Below, in pieces: positions 32,591 to 40,087 of a DNA stretch of 64,000 nt. Position numbers and translations under genes: made by a program. Origin of the DNA: Glycomyces harbinensis. Lineage in GTDB: Bacteria; Actinomycetota; Actinomycetes; Mycobacteriales; Micromonosporaceae. Position 1 is the first letter of the stretch. Each line of letters opens with the position of its first letter. The notes below the pieces were generated by a model. It saw only the letters and a program-made list of their open reading frames with translations. It did no database searches and was not told where the DNA came from. The DNA is taken from the NCBI RefSeq assembly GCF_900101745.1, contig NZ_FNAD01000012.1, forward strand, positions 62,001 through 126,000, in the 5' to 3' direction.

Positions 32591-32658
32591 GGGCGGGGAG
32601 GGCCGGGGCGGCCCTCCCCGCCCATTCAGCGCCCGCCGGGGGTTCTTCGGCGGGCGCT
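32591..32658 (+). terminator. Tandem hairpins after actP
   Basis: First stem 32591-32604/32610-32623 (14 bp, 5-nt loop). Second stem 32628-32638/32648-32658 (11 bp, 9-nt loop containing TTCTT). Confidence 0.8.
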
Positions 32659-32684
32659 AATGTGCGCCACGTTACAGTGAGCAG

Positions 32685-33743
32685 GTGATAGCGAGATCCC
32701 CTCAACGCCAACGACGGCGCGCCGGCGGCGCGGCGACGCTGGCCGCCATGAGGCTCTCGCGCCAGATCGGCGAGGCGCTTGCCGACGGCCTCACCGACAA
32801 AGGCGCCCAGACCGCGTCCCGCCGGCTCGCTCGGCTCCTGGCGGCGGACGCGGTCGGACTGGCCGACTGCGAGCGCTTCCTGGCCGTCTCGGGGAACCTC
32901 GACGCCGAAGCGGCCCAAAGCCTCCTGGTGGAGACCCTCGACGTGCTCGAACCGGTCACCGCCCCGCCGCTGCGGGGCGCGCCGCTGGTGGTCTCGGGCG
33001 ACGTCGTCGGGTGCCTCGTCGTCGCCGGGGACGTCTCCGACGCCGAACTCGCCGAGGCCGCGCACCTGGTCGCCTCGGCGCTCGACCACGCCGACCTCGA
33101 CCGCTCCCGCGACCGCATCGCCGCCGCCGACCTGCGCACCCTGCGCGCCCAGATCTCGCCCCACTTCATGCACAACGCCCTCGCCGCCATCAGCGCGCAC
33201 ACCCGCACCGATCCCGAGCGCGCCCGCGAGCTGCTCACCGACTTCTCGGACTACCTGCGCTACTCCTTCGCCAACACCGGCGACTACGCGACCGTGGCCG
33301 ACGAGCTCCAGGCGGTGCAGACCTACCTCGAGCTCCAGCGGGCCCGCTTCGACGACCGACTCGACATCACCGTGCGCATAGCCCCGGAGGTCCTGCCCGT
33401 GCCCATCCCGTTCCTGGTGGTCCAGCCGCTGGTGGAGAACGCCGTCCGCCACGGCTTCGAGTCGCGGCCCGGCACCGGCCACATCGCCGTGCGCGGCTTC
33501 TCCGAAGGGGCCCTGTGCGTCATCGAGATCGAGGACGACGGCGCGGGCATGGAGCCGGAGACGGCCAAGGCGATCCTGACCGGCAGCCGCCAGGGCGCCG
33601 GGCGCATAGGGCTGGCGAACGTGGACCGGCGCCTGCGGGCCGTCTACGGCCCCGAGTACGGCCTGTGGCTCGACACCGCGCCCGGCGCCGGCACCAAGGC
33701 CACCGTCAGGATCCCCCGCTACGCCCGAGGAGTGCACGCATGA
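32685..33743 (+). CDS. LytS-type sensor histidine kinase
   Basis: 352 residues with no transmembrane helix, so probably a cytosolic kinase. The His-kinase box of the LytS/YpdA group is QISPHFMHNAL (phospho-His160). The N box is VVQPLVENAVRHGF, and the ATPase G boxes are IEDDGAGM and GRIGLANVDRRL. The N-terminal ~145 residues look like a GAF-type sensor. GTG at 32685 lies 7 nt after a -10-like TACAGT at 32673-32678, suggesting a leaderless start; an ATG at 32748 is the alternative. The cognate regulator follows, with a micro-ORF bridging the gap. Confidence 0.85.
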   Translation: MIARSPQRQRRRAGGAATLAAMRLSRQIGEALADGLTDKGAQTASRRLARLLAADAVGLADCERFLAVSGNLDAEAAQSLLVETLDVLEPVTAPPLRGAPLVVSGDVVGCLVVAGDVSDAELAEAAHLVASALDHADLDRSRDRIAAADLRTLRAQISPHFMHNALAAISAHTRTDPERARELLTDFSDYLRYSFANTGDYATVADELQAVQTYLELQRARFDDRLDITVRIAPEVLPVPIPFLVVQPLVENAVRHGFESRPGTGHIAVRGFSEGALCVIEIEDDGAGMEPETAKAILTGSRQGAGRIGLANVDRRLRAVYGPEYGLWLDTAPGAGTKATVRIPRYARGVHA

Positions 33744-33832
33744 CCCGCACGCCCCGCCGAACCGCCATTCGCCCCCGATCCGAGCCGACCCGCCTCGCGG
33801 GGCCTCCCCCGAACCGGAGTGAACGCCGATGA
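33740..33832 (+). CDS. Micro-ORF bridging kinase and regulator genes
   Basis: 30 codons. The ATG overlaps the kinase stop (ATGA) and the stop overlaps the ATG of the response-regulator gene (ATGA), so a ribosome could pass through all three. The peptide is Arg/Pro/Thr-rich (MTRTPRRTAI...). It carries the regulator's Shine-Dalgarno (CCGGAG). A second micro-ORF with a similar start and similar 3' DNA sits at the next junction (34581-34685). It may be a translated coupling spacer rather than a functional protein. Confidence 0.4.
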   Translation: MTRTPRRTAIRPRSEPTRLAGPPPNRSERR

Positions 33833-34584
33833 ACGCACTGCGCGTGCTCGTCGTCGAAGACGAGCCGTCGACCCGCGCCGAACTCGCCACCCAGCTCGCC
33901 GAACTGCCCAGCGTCGGCGACGTCGTCAGCGCCGCCGGCGGCGACGAGGCCGTCCGCCTCCTCGGCGGCGGCACCTTCGACGCGGTGTTCCTCGACATCG
34001 CCATGCCTGGCCTCACCGGCATGGACGTCGCGCGCATCCTCAAACGCCTCTCGGACCCGCCCGCGATCGTGTTCGTCACCGCCTACGACAACCACGCCGT
34101 CGAGGCCTTCGGACTCGGCGCCGCCGACTACCTCCTCAAGCCCTTCCGGCCCGAGCGCCTCGCCGAGGCCGTCGCCCGCATCGGCCGCCGACCCGGCCCG
34201 CCCGCGGCGGGGGACAAGGCCGACGACCTCGCCGTCGTCCAGGTCGAACTCGCCGGGCGCACCGTCTTCGTGCGCCGCGACGACATCGCCTACGCCGAGG
34301 CCCACGGCGACTACGTCCGCCTCCACTGCGCCCAGAAGGACACCGGCCAGGCCTCGCACCTGCTGCGCCAGTCCCTGACCTACCTCGAACAGGTTTGGGA
34401 CGCCGCCGGATTCGTGCGCGCGCACCGGTCCTTCCTCATCAACCTCGCCGCCGTGACCGAGCTGCGCGTGACCTCCACGGCCGGGCTCGTGGCCGTCACC
34501 GACGCCGGCGAGGTCCCGGTGAGCCGCCGCCACTCCCGGCAGCTGCGCGACCGCCTCCTGGAAGCCGCGCGCGGCCGACGATGA
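33829..34584 (+). CDS. LytTR family response regulator
   Basis: 251 residues. The receiver domain has phospho-acceptor Asp56 in VFLDIAMPG, acidic pocket VVEDEP, and Lys in YLLKPF. A LytTR DNA-binding domain covers residues ~135-248 (DDIAYAEAHGDYVRLHC, SLTYLEQVW, FVRAHRSFLINLAAV). This pairs with the LytS-type kinase, as in YehU/YehT- and YpdA/YpdB-type systems that control pyruvate or carboxylate transporters. Start is ATG at 33829 with GGAG upstream. Confidence 0.93.
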   Translation: MNALRVLVVEDEPSTRAELATQLAELPSVGDVVSAAGGDEAVRLLGGGTFDAVFLDIAMPGLTGMDVARILKRLSDPPAIVFVTAYDNHAVEAFGLGAADYLLKPFRPERLAEAVARIGRRPGPPAAGDKADDLAVVQVELAGRTVFVRRDDIAYAEAHGDYVRLHCAQKDTGQASHLLRQSLTYLEQVWDAAGFVRAHRSFLINLAAVTELRVTSTAGLVAVTDAGEVPVSRRHSRQLRDRLLEAARGRR

Positions 34585-34685
34585 CCCCGACCCCCACCCG
34601 CCGCCACCCCGCATCGAGGGCCGCCCGCCCCTCCCCGAACCCGGGTGAACGCGGTCCGCACGCGACCGCACCGGAGCCGCCGTGA
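34581..34685 (+). CDS. Micro-ORF bridging regulator and membrane-protein genes
   Basis: 34 codons, starting in the ATGA that ends the LytTR gene and ending in the GTGA that starts the next gene. The peptide is Pro/Arg/Thr-rich (MTPTPTRRHP...), resembling the micro-ORF at 33740-33832. The DNA just before the end of each contains CTCCCC-GAACC-GG-GTGAACGC-like blocks. Either a duplicated spacer or a real small gene pair. Confidence 0.4.
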   Translation: MTPTPTRRHPASRAARPSPNPGERGPHATAPEPP

Positions 34686-35044
34686 ACCAGCGGACCCGCG
34701 TCACCAGCCCGCAGACCCGGCTCGCCCAGCGCCGGGGCTCCGACGCGATGGGGCGCCTCTCCCATCTCGCCGGCCGCCCGCCCGTCCCCTCCTCGGCGAT
34801 CGACCTCGCCGCGGCCGAACGCGCCCTGCGCCGCCAGCGCCGCCTCGCCGTCCGCACCGCCGCCGCCCTCGTGCTCTCCCTGGCCGTGCTGCTGACCGCC
34901 GCCGTCCTCACCCCGGGCCGCCTGGGTTGGGCCGTCCTGTTCTTCGCGCCCTACCCGGTCCTGCTCGCCCTCGCCGCCGTCCACGTGCGCCGCGCCGAGC
35001 GCATCGAGGACGACCACCTCGCCGACCCCGAGGACGGGGCCTGA
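34682..35044 (+). CDS. Small two-helix membrane protein partnered with SSS transporter
   Basis: 120 residues. A basic N-terminal ~55 residues are followed by two hydrophobic helices (VRTAAALVLSLAVLLTAAVL and LGWAVLFFAPYPVLLALAAV) and a charged tail (RRAERIEDDHLADP). Position and topology resemble DUF485 partners of SSS carriers, but the sequence does not match DUF485 well, so I call it an analogue. GTG start inside GTGA, with CCGGAG upstream. The stop TGA shares its last base with the next ATG. Confidence 0.6.
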   Translation: MNQRTRVTSPQTRLAQRRGSDAMGRLSHLAGRPPVPSSAIDLAAAERALRRQRRLAVRTAAALVLSLAVLLTAAVLTPGRLGWAVLFFAPYPVLLALAAVHVRRAERIEDDHLADPEDGA

Positions 35045-36549
35045 TGCTCGGCCTGGCCTCCATCAGCCTGGTGCTCGCCGCCAGCGTCGTCATCGGCGTC
35101 TGGGGCGTGCGGGCCGCACGGTCCACACCGGACTTCCTGGTCGCCTCCCGCAGCATCGTGCCCGGCTGGAACGCCCTGGCCATCGCGGGGGAGTACGTCT
35201 CGGCCGCCTCGGTGCTCGGCCTGGCCGGCCTGCTGGTCAAGAACGGCGTGGGCGCGATGTGGTACGCCGTGGGCTTCACCGCCGGGTACGTGCTCGTCGC
35301 CGCGCTCGTGGCGGGCCCGATGCGCCGCAGTGGCGCCTACACCGTCCCCGACTTCGCCGAATACCGGCTCGGGTCGCCGCGCATCCGCCGCATGTGCGGC
35401 CTGGTCGTCCTCGTCATCATGCTGCTGTACCTCCTGCCGCAGTTCAAGGCCGCCGGCGTCGTGCTCGAACTCGTCTCCGGCATCCCCTACTGGATCGGCG
35501 TGGTCGGCGCCGGGCTCGTGGTCTCCTCGACCATCGCCGTCGGCGGGATGCGCTCGGCCACCTACGTGCAGGCCTTCCACTACATCGTGAAGCTCGCGTT
35601 CATCGCCGGGCCCGCGGTGTTCCTCATCGTCCTGGCCGGGTCCGACCGCCGCGAAGCCGCGCTCGAGCCCGTCTCCGCCGACCCCGACTGGGCCCGGCCG
35701 CTCCTTGACCTCGACGGCTCGGGCCACTCGCTGCTCGCCACGATCTCGGTCCTCGTCGCGACCACCCTGGGCGCCATGGGACTGCCGCACGTCGTCATGC
35801 GCTTCCACACCGTCGCGGGCGCCCGCGCGGCCCGCCGCGTCGCCGTCTCCGTGATCGTCCTGCTGAGCGTGTTCTACCTGTTCCCGATCGTCTACGGGCT
35901 CCTCGGCCGCGTCGTCACCCCCGACCCCGAGGAGACCGACGTCGTCCCCGTCCTCGTGCCGGGCGCCATCGCCCCCGGCACCCTCGGCGCGGTCCTGACC
36001 GCCCTGGTCGCCGCCGGGGCGTTCGCGGCGTTCCTGTCGACCTCCTCGGGCCTCCTGCTCGCCCTCGCCGGCGGCCTGTCGCACGACCTGTTCGGCGGCT
36101 CGCTCTCCCGGCTGCGCCTGGGCGTCGCCGTCGGCACGGCCCTGGCCGTCGCACTGTCGCTGCCCGCCGCCGAAGTCGACATCAACGTCCTGGTCGGCTG
36201 GGCCTTCGCGGTCGCCGCCTCGACCTTCTGCCCCCTGCTGACCCTCGGCATCTGGTGGCGCGGCCTGACCGCGACCGGCGCCACGGTCGGCCTCCTCGTC
36301 GGCGCGGGCTCCTCCACGGGCGCCGCGCTGGCCTCGGTGGTCCTGGACCTCGAACCGGGCGTCATCTCGATCCTGCTGTCGCAGCCGGCGCTGTGGACGG
36401 TGCCGCTCGCGTTCGCCACCATGGCCGCGGCCTCCCGGCCCGGCTCGGTCCCCGACTGGGCCAGCGACGCGGTGCTGCGCCTGCACGTGCCCGGCCGCTA
36501 CTCCACCGGCGACACCGGGGCGATCCCGCGCGCCCGCCGCACCGACTGA
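35044..36549 (+). CDS. Sodium:solute symporter (SSS family)
   Basis: 501 residues, about 13 helices. SSS features: DFLVASRSIVPGWNALAIAG, EYVSAASVLGLAGLL, LPHVVMRFHTVAGA and FLSTSSGLLLALAGGLSHDL. It is related to ActP at 30904 but distinct. It is the last gene of the kinase / regulator / small protein / symporter operon, so the two-component pair probably senses and controls uptake of its substrate, likely a small carboxylate. Confidence 0.87.
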   Translation: MLGLASISLVLAASVVIGVWGVRAARSTPDFLVASRSIVPGWNALAIAGEYVSAASVLGLAGLLVKNGVGAMWYAVGFTAGYVLVAALVAGPMRRSGAYTVPDFAEYRLGSPRIRRMCGLVVLVIMLLYLLPQFKAAGVVLELVSGIPYWIGVVGAGLVVSSTIAVGGMRSATYVQAFHYIVKLAFIAGPAVFLIVLAGSDRREAALEPVSADPDWARPLLDLDGSGHSLLATISVLVATTLGAMGLPHVVMRFHTVAGARAARRVAVSVIVLLSVFYLFPIVYGLLGRVVTPDPEETDVVPVLVPGAIAPGTLGAVLTALVAAGAFAAFLSTSSGLLLALAGGLSHDLFGGSLSRLRLGVAVGTALAVALSLPAAEVDINVLVGWAFAVAASTFCPLLTLGIWWRGLTATGATVGLLVGAGSSTGAALASVVLDLEPGVISILLSQPALWTVPLAFATMAAASRPGSVPDWASDAVLRLHVPGRYSTGDTGAIPRARRTD

Positions 36550-36586
36550 AAACCGGTTCGACAGCCCGCCCTCGCCGGGCTATCGT
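36549..36586 (+). promoter_or_regulatory. Putative erm promoter, WhiB7-like arrangement
   Basis: -35-like TTCGAC (36557-36562) and -10-like TATCGT (36581-36586), 18-bp spacer. The run AAAA lies 4 bp upstream of the -35, as at WhiB7/WblC-activated resistance promoters. Transcription would begin about at the leader ATG (36594), giving a leaderless message. Confidence 0.45.
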
Positions 36587-36593
36587 GGGCCGC

Positions 36594-36668
36594 ATGTCAG
36601 GGAGTCCCGGGTTGAACGCGTGCGTCGCGTTCGGCCCGTATTTCATCAGGCTGCGCGCGGCGGCCTAG
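36594..36668 (+). CDS. Erm leader peptide with Arg-Leu-Arg motif
   Basis: 24 codons, peptide start MSGSPGLNACVAF, then GPYFIRLRAAA and stop. The ATG lies about 8 nt after a plausible -10 box, so it could be read leaderless. The IRLR segment is a +X+ motif, which in the ErmD leader (MRLR) stalls the ribosome when a macrolide is bound. The stop lies within GGCCTAGGCC, which can pair with a second copy upstream of erm. This is the layout of macrolide-inducible attenuation. Confidence 0.7.
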   Translation: MSGSPGLNACVAFGPYFIRLRAAA

Positions 36669-36768
36669 GCCCTCGCCCGCATCTTCCACGGCGGCAAGCC
36701 GTTCCTTTGCGGTGCCTTCCACCGGCCTAGGCGAATCACAGGTCCTGATTCGACTACTCCGCACGGAG
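36662..36768 (+). promoter_or_regulatory. Candidate erm attenuator structures
   Basis: GGCCTAGGCC at 36662-36671 can pair with GGCCTAGGC at 36724-36732. A local hairpin CGAATCA-N7-TGATTCG follows, and CTCC-GCAC-GGAG can mask the erm Shine-Dalgarno GGAGG. Stalling at the leader's RLR codons would disrupt the first pairing and change access to the erm start. Confidence 0.45.
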
Positions 36769-36775
36769 GACTCCC

Positions 36776-37582
36776 ATGTCCCGCAGCCATTCCCGCAACG
36801 ACCCGCGCGCCCGCCAGAATGCGTCGACCCGCAAGACCCTGTCCCAGAACTTCCTCACCGACTCGGCCGTGGCCCGCCGCCTCGTCGAGTCCTCCGGCGT
36901 CGGCCCCGACGACCTCGTCGTCGAGGTCGGACCCGGCGACGGCATGATCACCCGGCCGCTGCTCGCCCGCGCCCGCCGAGTGATCGCCTACGAGAAGGAC
37001 CGCCACTTCGCCGAGCGCCTGCGCTCGAGGCTCGGCCACCACGAGCACTTCAGCTGCCACCTGGGCGACTTCCGGGACGCGAGCGAGCCCCGCGAGCCCT
37101 TCATGGTGGTCGCCAACGCGCCCTTCGGCATCACCACCGACATCGTCCGCTGGTGCCTGGACGCGCGCCGCCTCACCGACGCCACGCTCGTCACCCAGCT
37201 CGAGTTCGCGCGCAAGCACACCGGCGACTACGGCCGCTGGACCCGACTCGCGGTCACCGCCTGGCCCGAGCACCGGTTCGACCTCGGCATGAGGATCGGC
37301 CGCCGGCTGTTCCGCCCCGTGCCCGCGGTCGACGCCGCGGTGATCCACGTCCGCCGCCGCCAGAAACCCCTGCTGCCCGAGGCCGACCTGACCGACTACC
37401 GGGACCTGGTCGACCTCGGCTTCTCGGGCGTGGGCGGCTCGCTCTGGGCCTCGCTGCGGCGCGTCGTCTCCTCCCGCGCCGCCTCCGGCGCGTGCGCCGA
37501 AGCGGGCATCGCGCGCGACCAACCGGTGGGCCTGGTCCCGCCCGACCGCTGGATCACCCTGTTCAAAGCCCTCACCGAATAG
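36776..37582 (+). CDS. erm: 23S rRNA adenine N6-methyltransferase, Erm family
   Basis: 268 residues. It methylates A2058 of 23S rRNA, giving macrolide-lincosamide-streptogramin B resistance. Start region KTLSQNFLTDSAVARRLVES is typical. Motif I is VVEVGPGDGMITRPL, the acidic residue is in AYEKDRHF, and the catalytic motif is NAPFGITT (N-x-P-F). The C-terminal lobe has FRPVPAVDAAVIHV. GGAGG precedes the ATG by about 7 nt. Chromosomal erm genes of this type are common in actinomycetes, so this is probably intrinsic, not a transferred cassette; GC content does not differ from neighbours. Confidence 0.92.
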   Translation: MSRSHSRNDPRARQNASTRKTLSQNFLTDSAVARRLVESSGVGPDDLVVEVGPGDGMITRPLLARARRVIAYEKDRHFAERLRSRLGHHEHFSCHLGDFRDASEPREPFMVVANAPFGITTDIVRWCLDARRLTDATLVTQLEFARKHTGDYGRWTRLAVTAWPEHRFDLGMRIGRRLFRPVPAVDAAVIHVRRRQKPLLPEADLTDYRDLVDLGFSGVGGSLWASLRRVVSSRAASGACAEAGIARDQPVGLVPPDRWITLFKALTE

Positions 37583-37590
37583 GGGTCAAG

Positions 37591-37655
37591 GGGGTCGGGG
37601 GCCGGTTGCGGTTGCCGTTTAAGGTGGAGTCGCCCGGCCCCGGTACCCCCTTTTT
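37591..37655 (+). terminator. Terminator or attenuator after erm
   Basis: GGGGTCGGGGGCCGG at 37591-37605 pairs with CCGGCCCCGGTACCCC at 37634-37649 (small bulge), followed directly by five T. It stops just before the Shine-Dalgarno of the next gene, so it could also limit read-through into it. Confidence 0.7.
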
Positions 37656-37665
37656 GGAGCCTTTG

Positions 37666-38784
37666 ATGAGCGAAGCCGTCTGGATCGAACTGATCAAGGT
37701 GCTCCCGGCCTTCCTCTGGATCGGCTTCGGCTTCATCGCGCTGGCCGTCGCCAAGCGCATCTTCACGCAGCAGGCCCCGCGCATGAGCAAGATCGAGACC
37801 CCTTGGGTCACCGTCGAACTCGCCCAGCAGGCCATCGAGCAGGCCGCCGTGCGCGGCCCCGCGCAGCAGCAGATCGCCGTCCCCGAACCGGACTGGTCCT
37901 CGCTGTTCAACGTCCCCGCGCAGCCCGTCCCCGCCGAGCCGCCCTACGCGGGCCCCGTCCCGGCCGGCCCCGCCTCGCCGCCCTACACCGAGACCGCCGA
38001 CGCCGCAGAGGAGGACGAGGAGCCGTTCCCGACCGAGCCCCCCGCCGACCCGGCCGCCAAACCGCTCGCCACGCCGCCCGCCGACGGTCCCGCCGACAAC
38101 GCGAACGCCGGCAAGAAGCACGACGACAACCCCCCGGTCCCCATGACCGAGCCGCAACCCACGCAGCAGGTCCCGCCCGTCTACCCGGTGAGCGGAGCCG
38201 CCTCCGGCGGCTCCTACTACGGCCAGCCGGTGCCCGGCAGCCGATCCCGTTACGCCGCAGCCGCACCGCTGCCGCCGTACGCGATGCCCTCCGCCTACCA
38301 GCGGCAGCCGCCGTCGGCCGACCAGCGCGGTCTGCGCGCCGCCACCCGGCTCGCGCTCTCGGCCGACCTCCTCCAAGGCGGCGCGATCCTGTGGGCCGAC
38401 GACCACCCGGAGTGGAACGAGCCGCTCATCCGCCTGTTCCGCACCGCCGGGATCACTGTGGACGCCGTCGTCTCGACCGCCCGGGCGATGCTGGCGCTCA
38501 AGGACCGCTCCTACGACCTGGTCATCACCGACCTGCGCCGCATCAACGAGGCCAACGGCAGCTCGGCCGGCATCCACCTTCTCGACCAGATGATCGCCGT
38601 CGGCGTCCCCACGCCCGCGGTCCTCTACTCCTCGCACCCCAACGCCGAACTCCATCCGCGCGTCGTCATCACGACGAACAGCCCGGAGAAGCTGGTGGAC
38701 ACCGTGGTCGACATCGTGGGCACCCGCCGCAGCCAGCAGGCGCACACCGGCCAGACCTGGCTCGACCGCCTCAAGGGCAACTAG
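37666..38784 (+). CDS. Membrane-anchored receiver-domain protein
   Basis: 372 residues in three parts. An N-terminal transmembrane helix (LIKVLPAFLWIGFGFIALAV) is followed by a basic patch. A long Pro/Ala/Glu-rich linker runs to about residue 225. The C-terminal part is a response-regulator-like domain: acidic pair in ILWADDHPEWNE, phosphorylatable Asp in YDLVITDLRR, and Ser-Ser near VLYSSHP in place of the usual Ser/Thr. The conserved Lys is not obvious. Start is ATG at 37666 with GGAG 6 nt upstream. No kinase gene is adjacent. The architecture is unusual, and I do not recognise a named family. Confidence 0.65.
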   Translation: MSEAVWIELIKVLPAFLWIGFGFIALAVAKRIFTQQAPRMSKIETPWVTVELAQQAIEQAAVRGPAQQQIAVPEPDWSSLFNVPAQPVPAEPPYAGPVPAGPASPPYTETADAAEEDEEPFPTEPPADPAAKPLATPPADGPADNANAGKKHDDNPPVPMTEPQPTQQVPPVYPVSGAASGGSYYGQPVPGSRSRYAAAAPLPPYAMPSAYQRQPPSADQRGLRAATRLALSADLLQGGAILWADDHPEWNEPLIRLFRTAGITVDAVVSTARAMLALKDRSYDLVITDLRRINEANGSSAGIHLLDQMIAVGVPTPAVLYSSHPNAELHPRVVITTNSPEKLVDTVVDIVGTRRSQQAHTGQTWLDRLKGN

Positions 38785-38788
38785 GGCC

Positions 38789-39220
38789 TTAGTCGAGTTC
38801 CTTGGCGAAGTGGAACGCCGCGATCGTCATCCGCTCGCGCATGTAGAACCGGTGCGCGTCACGGCGGTGCGTGCCCGAGTCCAGATGGAGCGCCGTGCAG
38901 CCGAGTTCGCGGCCCCGCTCCTCCAGATACCCCAGCAGCGCGCGCCCCACCCCGGTCGAGCGGGCCTCGGCGGCGGTGACCAGATCGTCGACGTACAGCA
39001 TCCGCAGCCGGTTGGTGTTCGCCACGACGCGCCAGCCTGCCACCCCGACGCAGCGGCCCTCGTCCGTGTAAGCCCCGGTGAAGCGCAGCCCCTGCCCGTA
39101 CCCCTCGTCGTACACGCCGACGTAGGCCTCCGCGGTCAGATCCGGGCGCAGTTCGCGCAGCACCGGCAGCAGTTCGGCGGTGATCCGGGCGTCGCCGGGC
39201 TCGATGTCGATGATCTCCAT
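38789..39220 (-). CDS. GNAT family N-acetyltransferase
   Basis: 143 residues. The GNAT fold shows LYVDDLVTAAEARSTGVGRA (acetyl-CoA pyrophosphate loop RSTGVGRALL), LGCTALHLDSGTHRRDAHRF and YMRERMTIAAFHF. The acceptor is unknown. Its end is 4 bp from the receiver-domain gene, convergent, without an obvious hairpin. Confidence 0.88.
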   Translation of the reverse strand: MEIIDIEPGDARITAELLPVLRELRPDLTAEAYVGVYDEGYGQGLRFTGAYTDEGRCVGVAGWRVVANTNRLRMLYVDDLVTAAEARSTGVGRALLGYLEERGRELGCTALHLDSGTHRRDAHRFYMRERMTIAAFHFAKELD

Positions 39221-39249
39221 GACCGCATCCTATGGACGCGGAGACCGGT

Positions 39250-39984
39250 TCAGTCCTCGGCGCGGTCGAGGCACGCGCCGATGCCGTCGAGGACGAGTTC
39301 GAGTCCGGCGCCGAAGAACTGCTGCGGATCCTCCGCGCAGCCGGCCTCGTAGATGTACCGCTCGTAGACCGGGAACCGCCCGGTGGCGAGCATCCACTGC
39401 AGCTGCGGCCCCAGCGCCTCCTTGACCGCCTGGCGGCTCTGCACCTGGCAGACCTCCATCATGTCGGACATCGCAGCCTCGTCGCCGACCGCGCCGTGGA
39501 CGTACGCGTCGACCGTGCGCACCGCCGTCATGATCCCCTCGACGTCCAGGCCGCGCCCGTCGAGCGAGGCGAGCGCCCGCTCCATCGCCGCGAGCCGGTT
39601 CGGCGTCGGCGACATCGCCACGTGCGGCGGGAGCTGGGCGAGCCAGCGGTGGCGCCGCATGAGGTCGCGGGTCTGGAGGCCGAACGCGCGCAGCACGTCC
39701 CGCCACTCGCCCTCGGGGATCGCCAGTTCGGCGTGCACCTCGTTGACCATGAGCGCGAGCAGGTCGTCCTTGCCGTTGACGAACCGGTACGCGGCCATCG
39801 GGGCGACTTCCAGCGCCGTCGCGAGGTTGCGCATGGTGACCGCTTCGAGGCCCTGGTCGTCGGCGATCGCGACCGCCTTCGCGGCGATGATCCGCCCCGA
39901 CAGGCGCTGGCGGGGCGCGCGGGCGGGACGTTCGAGGCGCTCCCAGAGCGTGACCGGTTCGGTCTCGGTCGCCTTGTCCGCCAT
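39250..39984 (-). CDS. TetR family repressor, TetR_C-type
   Basis: 244 residues. HTH region IIAAKAVAIADDQGLEAVTM, RNLATALEVAPMAAYRFVNG. The long C-terminal ligand domain resembles the classic tetracycline-repressor type (RAFGLQTRDLMRRHRWLAQL). ATG at 39984 follows GGAGGTG at 8 nt; a longer in-frame version to 40221 would run through the operator and into the neighbouring gene and is rejected. It is divergent from the ene-reductase, with a dyad operator between them. Confidence 0.9.
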   Translation of the reverse strand: MADKATETEPVTLWERLERPARAPRQRLSGRIIAAKAVAIADDQGLEAVTMRNLATALEVAPMAAYRFVNGKDDLLALMVNEVHAELAIPEGEWRDVLRAFGLQTRDLMRRHRWLAQLPPHVAMSPTPNRLAAMERALASLDGRGLDVEGIMTAVRTVDAYVHGAVGDEAAMSDMMEVCQVQSRQAVKEALGPQLQWMLATGRFPVYERYIYEAGCAEDPQQFFGAGLELVLDGIGACLDRAED

Positions 39985-40043
39985 GGCCGTCACCTCCGGG
40001 CTCGTCGTCACACGGTAGCAGTGGTGGACACCGTCTCCTTCAG

Positions 40044-40074
40044 TGTACGTTGTATCTGTCAGATACGATGTACA
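40044..40074. promoter_or_regulatory. Dyad operator between TetR and ene-reductase genes
   Basis: 31-bp imperfect palindrome from TGTACG to GATGTACA centred on CTGTCAG; arms match at most positions (TATCTG / CAGATA perfect). It lies 14 bp before the ene-reductase start and about 60 bp before the repressor start, placed to shut off both. Confidence 0.8.
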
Positions 40075-40087
40075 CAAGGAGTTCTCC

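Noticed and set aside
36712..37665. In-frame extension of the receiver-domain protein upstream to 36712
   Set aside because: It runs across erm in another frame and has no start signal; the membrane helix begins at the ATG at 37666.
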